In this document: one piece after another, positions 8,816-18,887 of the stretch
Position numbering within the stretch: position 1 is the first letter of the stretch
Layout of the letters: each line of letters starts with the position of its first letter
Source: Calliopsis andreniformis
Lineage: Eukaryota > Arthropoda > Insecta > Hymenoptera > Andrenidae
NCBI RefSeq assembly: GCF_051401765.1
Contig: NC_135069.1
Location: forward strand, 12,130,501-12,194,500
DNA: 64,000 nucleotides
Direction of reading: 5' to 3'
The notes under the pieces: generated by a model
Databases searched by the model: none
What the model saw: only the letters and a program-made list of their open reading frames with translations
Told to the model about the DNA's origin: nothing
Program-made: the position numbers and the translations under genes

Positions 8816-10492
8816 GGAAAAGCATAGCCTCTGTTACATTCCGGGTAAATCATTTCGAAACAAAAACGCGCTGAAGTCGAATGCCCCGGTAACCTGGCAT
8901 TTTGACAACCTCAGCAGTGCAATAACCCGGGAAGATGTCAAATGTGAGCCGGCGACTGACCTAGTATAATTCGCGTTAGAATAAGATAGGAAATAGACAG
9001 CGAGAAGATTAGAAACTGCGACCTCGTTAGTATACATTACTTGAGGAATATCGTAGTCCAAAATTAATAAAAATTATAGATGGTAACCTCGTGACTACAG
9101 ATCACGCGCTGTAGATTTCGCCGAGGTAAGCATCAATTGCGACAGGACTTTCGGCCCCCTCCATTTGAACAAATTCCATTCAACCCTTTAAAACCTGTCG
9201 GAACTTTCAACTCTTGCTTTTTCCGTCCACTAAACTCAAGTAAGGAATACGCCCGGAGGTCACAGTTTATAATCTGTGTAGTGTAACGCGACGATAAACT
9301 GGGAAGCGAAACTTGTAAGTCTCCTAGAAGCCGAGCCATTGGTTCCTCCCGATGTCGTATCTCCGAAATTAAGGTAATAAGACATTGTAATTTATATTCA
9401 ACTTGTAATAACGTTTAAGTCTCCGAAACGAGAACTCTAAATAAACTAATTGTACATGCATACGTGAGAAGTTAAGTGAACCCAATCCTGAATTTCCGAA
9501 CGATCCCGAGGAAGGCAATCGAAGCCTAAACCTCACAAAATATTGTACTATCCCCGGCAGCGTACCCGGGACGTAACACCTCGAAAAGCAACAGCTTGTA
9601 AAGGAGTTGCATGCGTCAACTCGAAGAAATTTCCCCCGCAGACGTGTTATCGTACATGGATATGATGATCTGTGGCAAGCTGATATGGTTGAGATGCGTC
9701 CATACTCACGATTCAATGAAGGTTATCATTACATACTCACAGTTATAGATGCATTAAGCAAATATGCATGGGTTGTACCACTCAAAACAAAAAATGGTTT
9801 CGAAGTAGCCAAAGCATTCGCAAAAATAATTCGAGATCGATGTCCAAAAAATTTACAAACCGATCAACGAAAAGAATTTTATAATGCCGATGTGCAGAGA
9901 TTCTTAAAAAAACATAATATTAATCACTATTCAACATATTCAGTGATGAAGGCATCCATCGTGGAACGTTTTAATCGTACTTTAAAACATCATATGTGGA
10001 AACTATTTACACTCAATGGAACATATAGATGGATCGATGCATTACCAAGTCTTGTGGCTGAATACAATATGCGAAAACAGAACTATTGGAATACGACCAT
10101 GTGATGTTACCCCAACAATTGCAGATAAGTTTTTGAACACAGTATATAGCAATATAAAGATTGCTGCTCCATCGAGATTCAAGGTTGGTGACTCTGTATG
10201 CATCAGCAAATACAAAACCGTTTTCGACAAAGGATATACGCCAAATTGGACAGCTGAAGTGTTCAATATAATCAAAGTACAGATAACTAATCCTGTGACT
10301 TATCTGCTACAAGATTCATGCGGAAAACCTATTGCGGGAGGATTTTATGAACATGAATTACAGCGCGTTATCAACCCCGATGTGTATTTAGTGGAAAAAG
10401 TATTGCGTAAGAGGGATGATAAAGTATATGTTAAATGGTTAGGATTTGATAATTCACACAACTCATGGATACATAAAAATAATGTATTGTAA
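8805..10492 (+). pseudogene. Integrase (DDE, chromodomain-like end), split by a solo LTR
   Basis: The start is ATG 8805, inside the end of the fibre-like gene. After nine codons a solo LTR (8832-9578) interrupts it; the frame resumes correctly after the second CCTC. The core domain has D in WQADMVEM, D in LQTDQRKEF and E in ASIVERFNRTLK, the retroviral-type DDE triad. One shift near 10076 (one extra base) moves the frame. The rest contains the SH3-like PARF-type region and a chromodomain-like end (VEKVLRKRDDKVYVKWLGF) to the stop at 10492. Integrase inserts Polinton DNA and leaves 5-6 bp duplications. About 312 codons without the insert, normal for the family. Confidence 0.9.
8832..9578 (+). 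mobile_element. Solo LTR (747 bp) inside integrase, TSD CCTC
   Basis: It starts TGTTACATTCC and ends GACGTAACA, and is flanked by CCTC at 8828-8831 and 9579-9582. AATAAA lies near 9436. TG...CA ends with a 4-bp duplication fit a Gypsy- or Pao-type LTR retrotransposon. No internal region remains, so the LTR was left by recombination between two LTRs. Confidence 0.9.
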
Positions 10493-10605
10493 ACATAAAA
10501 AGATGTTTTTACTACAATATTAATATAAAGAAAAAAAAAAAAAAAATGCAAATAAATCGATTTTCATAAAATAATTTCAATCTATTATTGTGAAACTTCT
10601 ATCCT
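10493..10605. other. Convergent spacer between integrase and polymerase
   Basis: The two genes end facing each other 113 bases apart. The spacer holds a 15-base A run and an AATAAA at about 10551 on the plus strand, suitable as a polyadenylation signal for integrase. Confidence 0.4.
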
Positions 10606-11587
10606 TTACAATGTTATGTTATAATGCCCCCAAGGTAGTGTATCATTTGAATCAGCTATAACATATCGCTTATCATCATATGGACTGAGATCAATTTTCA
10701 ATTTTGTCATAGTATATACCTTATGCAATTTAGACCTTATGCATGACTGACGACGAGTTATTTCAAATGCATCACGTAAACAATGCTTGTAATCATCGAA
10801 ATTTATCATTTTGGCTACAACATTGTTTTTAACACCTTTCAACTTTTTCACATCTTTTTTACCAAACACTTTCAAAGCATACATCTTTGCTATAAGTCCA
10901 ATGAATTCAGTCATTATTGAATCACTGTTTTCATCTTTCATCAAACCAGGCACTTTCTTATTGACAAGCGGTATACCATATACATTGTCTATTGGATAAT
11001 CGCTGGTGTCGAATCTATGGATATCGCGTTTCATCATCTCATAAACATCTTCACATTGAATATAATAAATTAAACTGTCTGTGTCAGTATACATAATTTT
11101 ACAATTTCGTTGGTGTAATGGATACATATAATCGTAGTGGAATTTGTACAAACATGGTTTTGATATGTCTAGAATGGCCATACCAACGTAAATTGATTTG
11201 TTGAATTTAACTATAAGTTTACGCAACTCAATTGCAATTAAATTTTCTGAAAAAATACTTCTACTATGAAAGTTAGGTTTTGAGATCATTGCCTCTACAC
11301 CAAATCTTCCATCCCATTTTGTCAGAAGTTTTACATCAACATGATTTCGAACATTTTCCATTGTTTTACCAAATACTGCATTGTTCATTAATTTATACAA
11401 ATTTTTTTCAAAATCATTTGATGCATGTGTTCGAAGTTGAGTATTGAGTTCTATATAATCGCGAAGCCATGGCGATTGATTAAATTGGAGAATGCGGTGT
11501 ATCTTTGTAATGTGAAGACCATGATGTATACACTGTTGTAAGTTGCGATAATGTATAACGTAGCGCTCCTTATCGTATAATGTAGCC

Positions 11588-11952
11588 CAGGCTTCGGAAT
11601 TAACTGCTCTTTTCGGCCCATTTTCAAAGGCGACGCCTCCTTTCTCCCTCGCACGTCACTTCTCTCCGCGGCGGCCCTAGTGCTCGGAAGGCCTCAGGCG
11701 CGTGCCACAAGAATCGCGCATCAGGGGATACCACTGACAAAACAAAAACGCATCAACAATAGTACCTCATGGGTGATGTGAAAATCTATTGATATAAGTG
11801 TCGTCGCCCAAATGCGCCACGCACGATTTTTGTGGCACGCGCCTGAGCCCTTTCGAGCACTACGGCCGCCGCGGAGAGAAGTGACGTGCGAGGGAGAAAG
11901 GAGGCGTCGCCTTCGAAAATCGGCCGAAAAGAGCAGTTAATTCCGAAGCCTG
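11588..11952. mobile_element. Non-autonomous hAT-like foldback (365 bp), TSD ATGTAGCC
   Basis: The ends are CAGGCTTCGG and CCGAAGCCTG, with arms of about 125 bp that are inverted copies with few differences. It is flanked by the 8-bp repeat ATGTAGCC at 11580-11587 and 11953-11960. CAG...CTG ends with an 8-bp duplication point to the hAT superfamily. The arms are GC-rich compared with the host gene and carry no coding frame. The polymerase frame resumes after the second duplication. Confidence 0.88.
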
Positions 11953-13526
11953 ATGTAGCCAATAACTTATCCTGTTTTTTACCAGGGGGTTTGGCACGTG
12001 TTGGACAAAACGGTAGATCAGCATGATCATTATGTAGATGTTGTGGATATTCTATATCAACTTCAAGAATATAACCTATCGATGAATCAATTGCAATTGA
12101 AAATACATCAAAATTTTCAACACTATCGATCCATTGAAATCCTGCATATGGTAATGGTTTACACATTGCTCATCCATATAAATTGTTTATATCAAAGTAC
12201 ATGAGGTACGATGATGATTTCGATGGATCATAGGATGACATATACTTATTATTGGCTTGCGCATATCTCCCAGAACATTGACTCAAACCACCACGTATAC
12301 CCCGCTCGATAAACAAAACCATATCGATGTCAGTGAGCAATTCAAAATTAACTTTAGTATGCTTTAACATAGCATCCCATGTAAAACCTGGTAATGTGTA
12401 ATAGTGAGCTGGATCTAGACCATAACTATTGGTACAACGTTCACGGAAATTTTCGGAAATATCTGCTAATAATAAAATATCTGTTTTTAAATACAAATCG
12501 CTGTATTCACCTAAAGTTTTAATCTCGAAAGAATGCCATATGTTCTCAGCGTGTGCGTAATCGCTTTCGGATACTATTTCATCAGTCAGCGAACTATAAA
12601 AAGATTCCCGCGATGGTAAACACGAATCTTCTAATTTCTCAAAGCAATCAATGTATTCATATGGAAAGACACCCTTTCGCGTCAATAAATCAAATTTTTC
12701 TTTAGACAACATTTGAAAATTAGAGTATAAAATTTTTAGCTTATCTTTACTGAGAAAAGACGCTAATTTATCAAGACTAGTATTTAAAAATTTATACGAA
12801 ACGATAAATCGTAATTTTATATAATTTCGACAACCTAATTCTTCTTTGTTACATCTTTTACATGTTTTGTAAACGAAATATACTTTTCTTTGGTTATAGG
12901 TAGTAAATCAATGTAACCTTCAAATGCGTTAGTTAATTCCATGATGATAAAATGCGAATCATAGCCAGATAAATTGTGAAAGACTATTGGGATGTGGAAT
13001 GAATTTTTATAATTTATATTACAGTCAACATGTGCAGGATCTCTATAGCGCCCTGTTAAATGACAATGATCTCGCACACGTGTTTCGTTGATATCGAATG
13101 GTTTCTCACAAATATGGCAATTTATAGCATTGTGAAATTCATCCCACTGCTCTTTCGTTAGGTGCACCATAGAGATATTATTAGATAATATAAATTTAAC
13201 AGTCTGTGCTAAATTCTTTAATTCCTGAATAAACCATGAAACGCAGTTTATATCGCAACGATATTGATATGATGATAATGATGTATCATAAGAACAATGC
13301 ACATAATATCCAATACTGAATACCCTATGATGTTGATATGCATGCGATATACATTCATCTTCGACACTATTCTTAATTATTTCTAAAACACACTCGAGGT
13401 CTGCATAAATCACAAACGGAACCCGATCCTTTCTGCAATAATTGTTAAATTTGAGCTATTTATCGTCCTCGCTGGGTAGCAGAACAGTGCATTTATTCAT
13501 ATTCTGACAATCATTCTGATGAACAT

Positions 13527-13896
13527 TGTTAAGCGATCCATCCTACATTCTACCCTGCCGCCTGAGCGTCGCCACTAAGGATAAGGAGACGTACCCTTAA
13601 AGTGCTTGGTACTGTCGACCGCATCCCTCCGATTATCTCGTCTGGGCAATTAGGAGCATCCCTTAGTTCCCGCCAAAATTCCAAACCACCCACAACGACA
13701 CCACTTGAAGGGTATAAAACCCGAAGCAACCTAGGCCTCGCTCTTCTATACCTAATCCGGACACCGAACGCAACGTATCTTTAGTCGCGACCCAGTGCGT
13801 ACTTGTCTCTTTGTAAAAACGCCTATCTTTCAATAAATATTTGTTACGTGCGATCAGTGAGTCTTCGTGAAGACAACCCTTTTCCACTTCGTAACA
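13527..13896 (+). mobile_element. Solo LTR (370 bp) inside polymerase, TSD ACAT
   Basis: It starts TGTTAAGCG and ends CTTCGTAACA, between ACAT at 13523-13526 and ACAT at 13897-13900. It has a TATA box (GTATAAAACC near 13709) and CAATAAATATT near 13829, the normal promoter and poly(A) order of an LTR read on the plus strand, opposite to the polymerase. It differs in sequence and length from the solo LTR at 8832. Confidence 0.88.
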
Positions 13897-13935
13897 ACAT
13901 CTAACCTTTCACGGGAATTGAAGAAGTGTAAGCAT

Positions 13936-14012
13936 CTGTAAAAGTATTCATATATAATCCTTTATTCTTCATAAAATTAAAATCTTAATGTTCTTACACG
14001 TTTTATACATAC
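13936..14012 (-). other. Likely spliceosomal intron in the polymerase gene
   Basis: Read on the minus strand the 77 bases start GTATGT and end TTTTACAG. Splicing joins the frame upstream (KFICD, then CG) to the frame downstream (A, then TGC TTA CAC) without a stop, restoring a Cys-x2-Cys type spacing. Unspliced, the region has three in-frame stops in a row. Size and signals are typical of short insect introns. Confidence 0.7.
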
Positions 14013-15121
14013 CGATCACAGATGAACTTCTTTTCTTTATGTTTGCTTAATTGTGTGCCAACAAGTCGAGACAAATTTTTTATCCATGCAAAGTGTCCTA
14101 TGCCATCATTCTCTATGTACAACAAATTCACATGTCTATCCCTCTTCTGATCAGTGAGACGTAATGGAACGATGATTTACTTCAGATCCTTCTTTGTTTT
14201 TTTGATGTTTTCTTCGATGCTGAATACATTCACAGAGATATTATTCAGCGTTTCAAACTTTTTAATATCATTCATGGATATTGGAAATTCGATATTTTCA
14301 AAATTAAGCACTGTTCTATAATATGGGTATGAACTTTGCTGAGATGTATACTGTTTAGCTGGATACAAAGCCCATGCGAAACATGCATCGTCATAGGATT
14401 TTACAGAAATTACTGCTTTTTTAAGTAGTATTTCTCGTGGTAGCTTGAAATGACATCCAACATGCATCGGATTATACTTGTTTAAATTGATTATTAAATT
14501 CAGTATTCGCGACAATGTCCATCCACTATCACGTTTCTGAAATTTTTCCAACAATGTTATTGTACATTCAACAATACATCGTTCATACCACTCTTCAAAA
14601 TCTGATGCGCGAAATAATTCACAGTTTTTGGTATTTAAGCTTTTCCTTTCACATTTATCACCTGCTATAAATTCCCCATTAAATACCGTATTCACTTTAA
14701 GTGCAGTGTGCTTCACCAATGCATGTCTTACATGTAAAAGCACTATACTTCTCGCACCATGAAGGAAATTACGTGGATCGATATAATTTGAGTTTATCAC
14801 AACACCTGTCAATACACGATTTTCGAATGCAGTTTCTAATTCACGCCACAAGAGACCGTTGTTTGAATGTCCTGCACCTTCATGTACGAAACGAGTACGC
14901 GTCACTAGTTTAAAACTTTCAAATTGTGCAATTCGAGCAATCAGAGATTGTTGAGTACCAATTGATAACCGAGGGCGTTTCTTTACTCGACAATATTGTT
15001 CCAATGACTCAAGATATTCGTTGCAACGTTCTTCCCATGCAATGTATTCATCCAGAGAGTTCAAACGAACGGCTTGTTCCCGCAATTCGTGTTCAGTAAG
15101 AACAAATTCATCCATATCCAT

Positions 15122-16162
15122 GATTTGTTAACTCTTGAAAGTAACAGCACATTACACACAAATCTTTTATTTTACTTTTATATATTCTGATCACAGTTTA
15201 AACTGGTGTCATATGTCGCAATCACGTTGCATCTGTTTGTTCGTATAAAATTTCTGATGATTTTAGATTATGCTGACATTATGCTGACGAGAAGTCACAC
15301 GCAATTCGAGAAACTAAATAAATCATATAATATATTACAAATGCATTTTAAAAATTATTTAAGCAAAAAAGAAAAAATGTATTCTTTTTAGAAATTATTT
15401 TAACACTTATTGTATCAGTATAAATACAATGCTTACATCTTTTTTCATGTATTATGCAATGGTTATAAATACAATGCAGATGTATGACTAATCAGCTGTT
15501 CTTGAATCAAACATTCATTTATACAATTTATAAGAACATAAATACTAAACATAAATTTTTCATATTACATTATGAGGTTGCAAGTGATATATAGATGTAT
15601 TGCTAATCAATTACGACGAAATATTAAACATCTATTATACAATTTGGCAAAATGTATAATTATAATTGATGTAGAACATGTTGACGAATAGTTGTGATGG
15701 TAAAGTAAGGGGAGGGGAAACTGAATTCAATGGGTGTGGCAATGGTGGTGGTGGTGGTGGTGGTGGTGGTGGTGGTGGTGGTGGTGGTGGTGGTGGTGGT
15801 GGTGGGGGTGTTGGGGGGGGGGGGGGGGGGGATCGTTCGCGCTCGATATGTGATACGAATCAGAGTAGGAAGTCTCCCCCTACCAATTGATGTGATGAGC
15901 CATTCACACAGCTCATAATAACAAATAGAAGTGGAAGGAGTAAAGCATATTCGCAATAGTCGGAAGCCAACTGAAAACATTTCTTACGGGAACTTGCCTA
16001 AGTTATTCATTAAATGCTGTGCTAAAATATAAAGTTCAATCTGTAAACTTCGTGTCACACGTGTGAGTTAATTGTGTTTGAAATATTTCGAACCGAAAAA
16101 TTGTATTAATTACTATTAATTGTATACCAGAATACAGTTCTTATAAATAGAATTAAATTAAA
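15122..16162. other. Divergent spacer with GGT and poly-G tracts
   Basis: The region between two divergent genes probably holds both promoters. It contains a TGG/GGT run (15743-15803) and a run of 19 G (15813-15831), plus a CACACGTGTG E-box palindrome near 16055. A 61-codon plus-strand frame at 15206-15391 looks like chance. No other gene seen. Confidence 0.55.
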
Positions 16163-16681
16163 ATGTGTTCTCAATATTATGAAGAAAATAATGAATCTGT
16201 GTCTTATACTCCAATCAACGAATCAACCGAAGATAATGCATCGTCTCCTAAGAAAATTAAATATGTGAAGTATGTATTAATCTGAAATGATTATATTATA
16301 TTATATTATATATATATAATATAATCATTTTAAGATTATATAAACATATATATATATATATATATACAGTATGTCCCACGAAATCCTGGACAGTCGATTA
16401 TTTTCTAACCTATTAAAGATACGAAAAAAGTTTTTATATGAAATTGAATGGCAAGAGGGGGCTGATTTATTGGCCGTAACAATTTTTTTTTATCATTATT
16501 GTTTACAGAGATATGAAAGTTAAGTTTGGTTTTTTAAATGGGATTATATATATTTTTTTTGATCAATAGATAGTACGTTTCAAGACGAATTCAGCAAACA
16601 TCAATGTATACACCTTTTTTCAAATAGTTTTTAAGATATTACGCGTAAAAGTTTACTGATTTAAGATTAAGAGTGAGATTA

Positions 16682-16730
<49 letters not shown>

Positions 16731-17422
16731 ATGTATTTAAATTAATTACATTTATATGTATCTTAAAAAAAAAAAGAAAAAAAAAAGAAACAAAAAAAAA
16801 AAAATTGATTTCTTCTAGTTCTAATTCTACTTTCAAACCGTCACACCCACGCCCTGTTCGTATCTTGGGAAGAAGGTACCCGCTGACATCCTATAAATAT
16901 TTAGAAATTGGAATCACAGTTGGACCCATATCAACCGTTGAAATTATTCTTGGTGATAATCGGGGCTCTCAACTTGTATTACCTGCACCAATATGGGATG
17001 CACTCATTGAAAAACGTGCAGAAATTAAAGAATGTGTTCTATCCGTGAGTTCAGATTCCCCACCAATATGGATTGAAGAATTTGTAATAGAATTTACCAA
17101 AATTCATAATGTTAAGCTTATAAAATTTAGTCTACCTAATATCTCCTTATATTACACTATGGAAACGTTGAATAATTTATTCAATCATGTAAAATGTATT
17201 AATCTTATGCGGTCCCAACTATATGAAAATACACATCGTATTAATATTCAGTTTATAAATTTTGTAAATGTTTTGAAACAAAATGGTGTCACACCAAAAA
17301 TGATCTTGTCATGTATTGCTAATATGATATGTAACAGTAAATATTTCGACGACGATTCTTTGACTGATTGTGAACTACTAGCGTGTGCTTTAAATATTCT
17401 AGTCTACAATGCTAATATTTAA
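16163..17422 (+). CDS. Spliced Polinton gene of unknown function (2 exons)
   Basis: Exon 1 runs 16163-16269 from ATG with a Ser/Glu/Asn-rich start and a basic KKIKYVK end. The donor is GTATGT at 16270. The acceptor is TTCTTCTAG ending at 16818, after a pyrimidine-rich tract, and exon 2 runs 16819-17422. Joined, the frame is continuous, 236 codons. Exon 2 has RILGRRYPLTSYKYLE, GPISTVEIILGDNRG and LPAPIWDALIEKRAEI; I recall similar proteins beside Polinton polymerases in ant genomes, without a function. The 549-bp intron is rich in TA and A runs, including a (TA)n tract at about 16683-16726. No break in the coding part. Confidence 0.7.
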
Positions 17423-17717
17423 TATTGTATAAAATTCTATTGTGATTTTATGCATTTAAATAATATTAAAAAACATTTAATAAAAATTAACATTAAATTT
17501 TAATGTCATGTATTTAATTACCTATCACATTCTACCTTCCCACTTCATGCTTACATTTCTATCAATTAATTCGTAATAAGTGGAACTAATATATATAATT
17601 TTTTAAAATTTTATTATATTTCAAATAACTAATTTCATGTACTTAATAACATTTTTTTAAAATATTTTAAATCCATTTATTGAAAAATTTAATAATTTCA
17701 CACATGCACACAGTCTA
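17423..17717. other. Convergent AT-rich spacer
   Basis: Between the 3' ends of two facing genes. AT-rich, with AATAAA-like signals on both strands (for example near 17478). No gene seen. Confidence 0.4.
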
Positions 17718-18305
17718 TCATTCTTCTTCTTCTTCTCCCGAATCGATATAATAATAATCCATTCCAAATAATCTTCTTAGCCCCCAAACGTCTGCATCTT
17801 CCCCCTCAATCCACAACGAATGTAAAATTAAATCTCTCTGCCATCTCCATCGATAACTACTGATAGCTCTTCGATAATTTAAATTGATGTGGCCTGTAAT
17901 TGGGGGATATAGCTTCTTCTGTAAGATTAAAAATAAAAAGGGTGTAAAAACATCACATCACGTAAGTTCTCTCAAAATTTGAAAAAGACGTGAATGTTTA
18001 TACATACCAAGTATGTAAAATGTTCAAATTTATTGACACTAATCATTTTTTTCTTTTCTCCACAAACACTATAAATGGTAAAAACAATAAATTAATGTTA
18101 TGTAAAAAAAATAAAACTAAAAATATTTGATTTGTATAATACATTATATTAGAATAAGAAGTTTTATGCATATCTATACTTACCCTTCTATTTCGTTCTT
18201 CGATGAAGTTTCTCGAGGAAACAATCTCTGTAACCAACTACGCTTTATATTCATATGACACCTCTGAATCAACTGACAACGATGTTCTTGCTGAACATCT
18301 TGCAT
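17718..18305 (-). CDS. Three-exon Polinton gene of unknown function
   Basis: On the minus strand: exon 1 18305-18184 (ATG preceded by AAA), donor GTAAGT; exon 2 18068-18008, acceptor ATTTATAG, donor GTATGT; exon 3 17918-17718, acceptor CTTACAG, stop TGA. Exon lengths 122, 61 and 201 sum to 384, and the frame runs through both joins, giving 127 residues. Introns are 115 and 89 bp. The N-terminal third is Gln/Arg-rich. Exon 3 reads YPPITGHINLNYRRAI, a Trp/Arg-rich segment, then LWIEGEDADVWGLRRLFGMD and an acidic tail. No function known to me. It is the last gene before the right TIR. No stop or shift, so it looks intact. Confidence 0.72.
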
Positions 18306-18330
18306 TTTATCAACCAATTCTTTTCGTTTT

Positions 18331-18460
18331 TAAAACAGATTCACATGTTTATCGATCAATTTTCCATCGATAAAACAGATTCACATGTTTATCGATAGAT
18401 TTTCTGTTGGTAAAACAGTTTTACATTTTTATCGATCAACTCTCCGTCGGTAAAACAGTT
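18331..18460. repeat. 40-bp subterminal tandem repeats
   Basis: Three diverged 40-bp units start with TAAAACAG at 18331, 18371 and 18411, and a partial fourth at 18451 runs into the right TIR. Each carries a TTTATCGAT block. No counterpart was seen at the left end, where a hairpin occupies the site. Confidence 0.8.
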
Positions 18461-18607
18461 TTGCATGGTTTTCAACCTATATCAATGCATGACGTCATCG
18501 GTCGTGACGTCATCGGTCGTGACGTCATCGGTCGTGACGTCATCAGTCGTGACGTCATCAGGTGTGACGTCATCGGGCGTGACGTCATCGGGTGTGACGT
18601 CGCCCCC
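18458..18607 (-). repeat. Right terminal inverted repeat of the Polinton
   Basis: About 30 bp matching the left TIR is followed by eight 15-bp units of the TGACGTCATCGGTCG type; seven carry the full palindrome and the last reads TGACGTCG. It ends GCCCCC, the complement of the left end. The Asp/Val-rich frames across it are by-products of the repeat. Confidence 0.85.
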
Positions 18608-18887
18608 GCCCGTCATATTGGTGAAATATCGTCGCGTTTGACGAAATATTGCGAATTTCACGGCAAACATCGACTTCACCGTGAAACTACGAATGATATC
18701 GCTGAAATCGATGTTTGGACTAGTCTCGTGTCATACTTGTGAAATATCACGTCGCTCGATGCAATATTACGAATTTTACGTCAAACGTTGCCTTTAACGT
18801 TAAACTACGCATTTGTTTTATCCGGTCTTTGCCTGGTCCCCTTTTTCGTTGTCAATAAGCGAGAAATGCTGATGCATTTCACAGCAT
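18608..18887. repeat. Right flank with a diverged tandem repeat of about 120 bp
   Basis: Two diverged copies of about 100 bp (about 18612-18700 and 18728-18810) share GTGAAATATC, CAATATTACGAATTT-type and GTTAAACTACG-type blocks. It lies outside the TIR. No gene seen. Confidence 0.6.

Larger units (their letters stand above)
10606..15121 (-). pseudogene. Protein-primed DNA polymerase B, broken and twice interrupted
   Basis: ATG at 15121; about 1230 codons after discounting inserts. In order: a 314-codon N-terminal region ending at TAA 14177-14179; a likely 77-bp intron (13936-14012) inside a Cys/His-rich stretch; a solo LTR (13527-13896); TAG 13456-13458; Exo I (YADLEC, about 13400); a CHICEKPF...DHCHLTGRYR zinc-binding segment; Exo II (FHNLSGYDSHF); a frameshift near 12845; Exo III (YLKTDILLLAD); motif A (YFDINNLYG) directly before TGA 12170-12172; an hAT-like foldback (11588-11952); motif B (KLMNNAVFGK); motif C (YTDTDS, about 11090). 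The polymerase copies the linear element using a terminal protein primer. The reading frame is kept across both inserts once they and one duplication are discounted. Confidence 0.92.
903..18607. mobile_element. Polinton/Maverick DNA transposon, near full length
   Basis: The limits are set by inverted terminal sequences: 903-992 matches the reverse complement of 18458-18607. The length of about 17.7 kb is normal for Polintons. Inside are the hallmark genes: protein-primed DNA polymerase B, retroviral-type integrase with a chromodomain-like end, packaging ATPase, adenain-like cysteine protease, major capsid protein and penton, plus a PLA2-like protein and several small proteins. Genes lie on both strands in compact blocks with short overlaps. 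Capsid, protease, integrase and polymerase genes carry stops or frameshifts, so this copy cannot move or make particles by itself. No clear 5-6 bp target duplication is visible, so the outermost bases are uncertain. Confidence 0.95.

Noticed and set aside
2822..15121. Alternative genetic code explaining the internal stops
   Set aside because: All three stop codons occur internally, frameshifts are also present, and intact genes in the same element end at normal stops.
15206..15391. 61-codon plus-strand frame
   Set aside because: No recognisable motif, low-complexity end, and it sits in the presumed divergent promoter region.
15660..15980. Poly-Thr, poly-Gly and poly-Val frames
   Set aside because: Translation of the GGT microsatellite and G run.
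18331..18460. CRISPR-like regular repeats
   Set aside because: The 40-bp units are contiguous without spacers and lie in an insect transposon.
18407..18742. Asp-Val repeat proteins on both strands
   Set aside because: Translation of the 15-bp TIR units.
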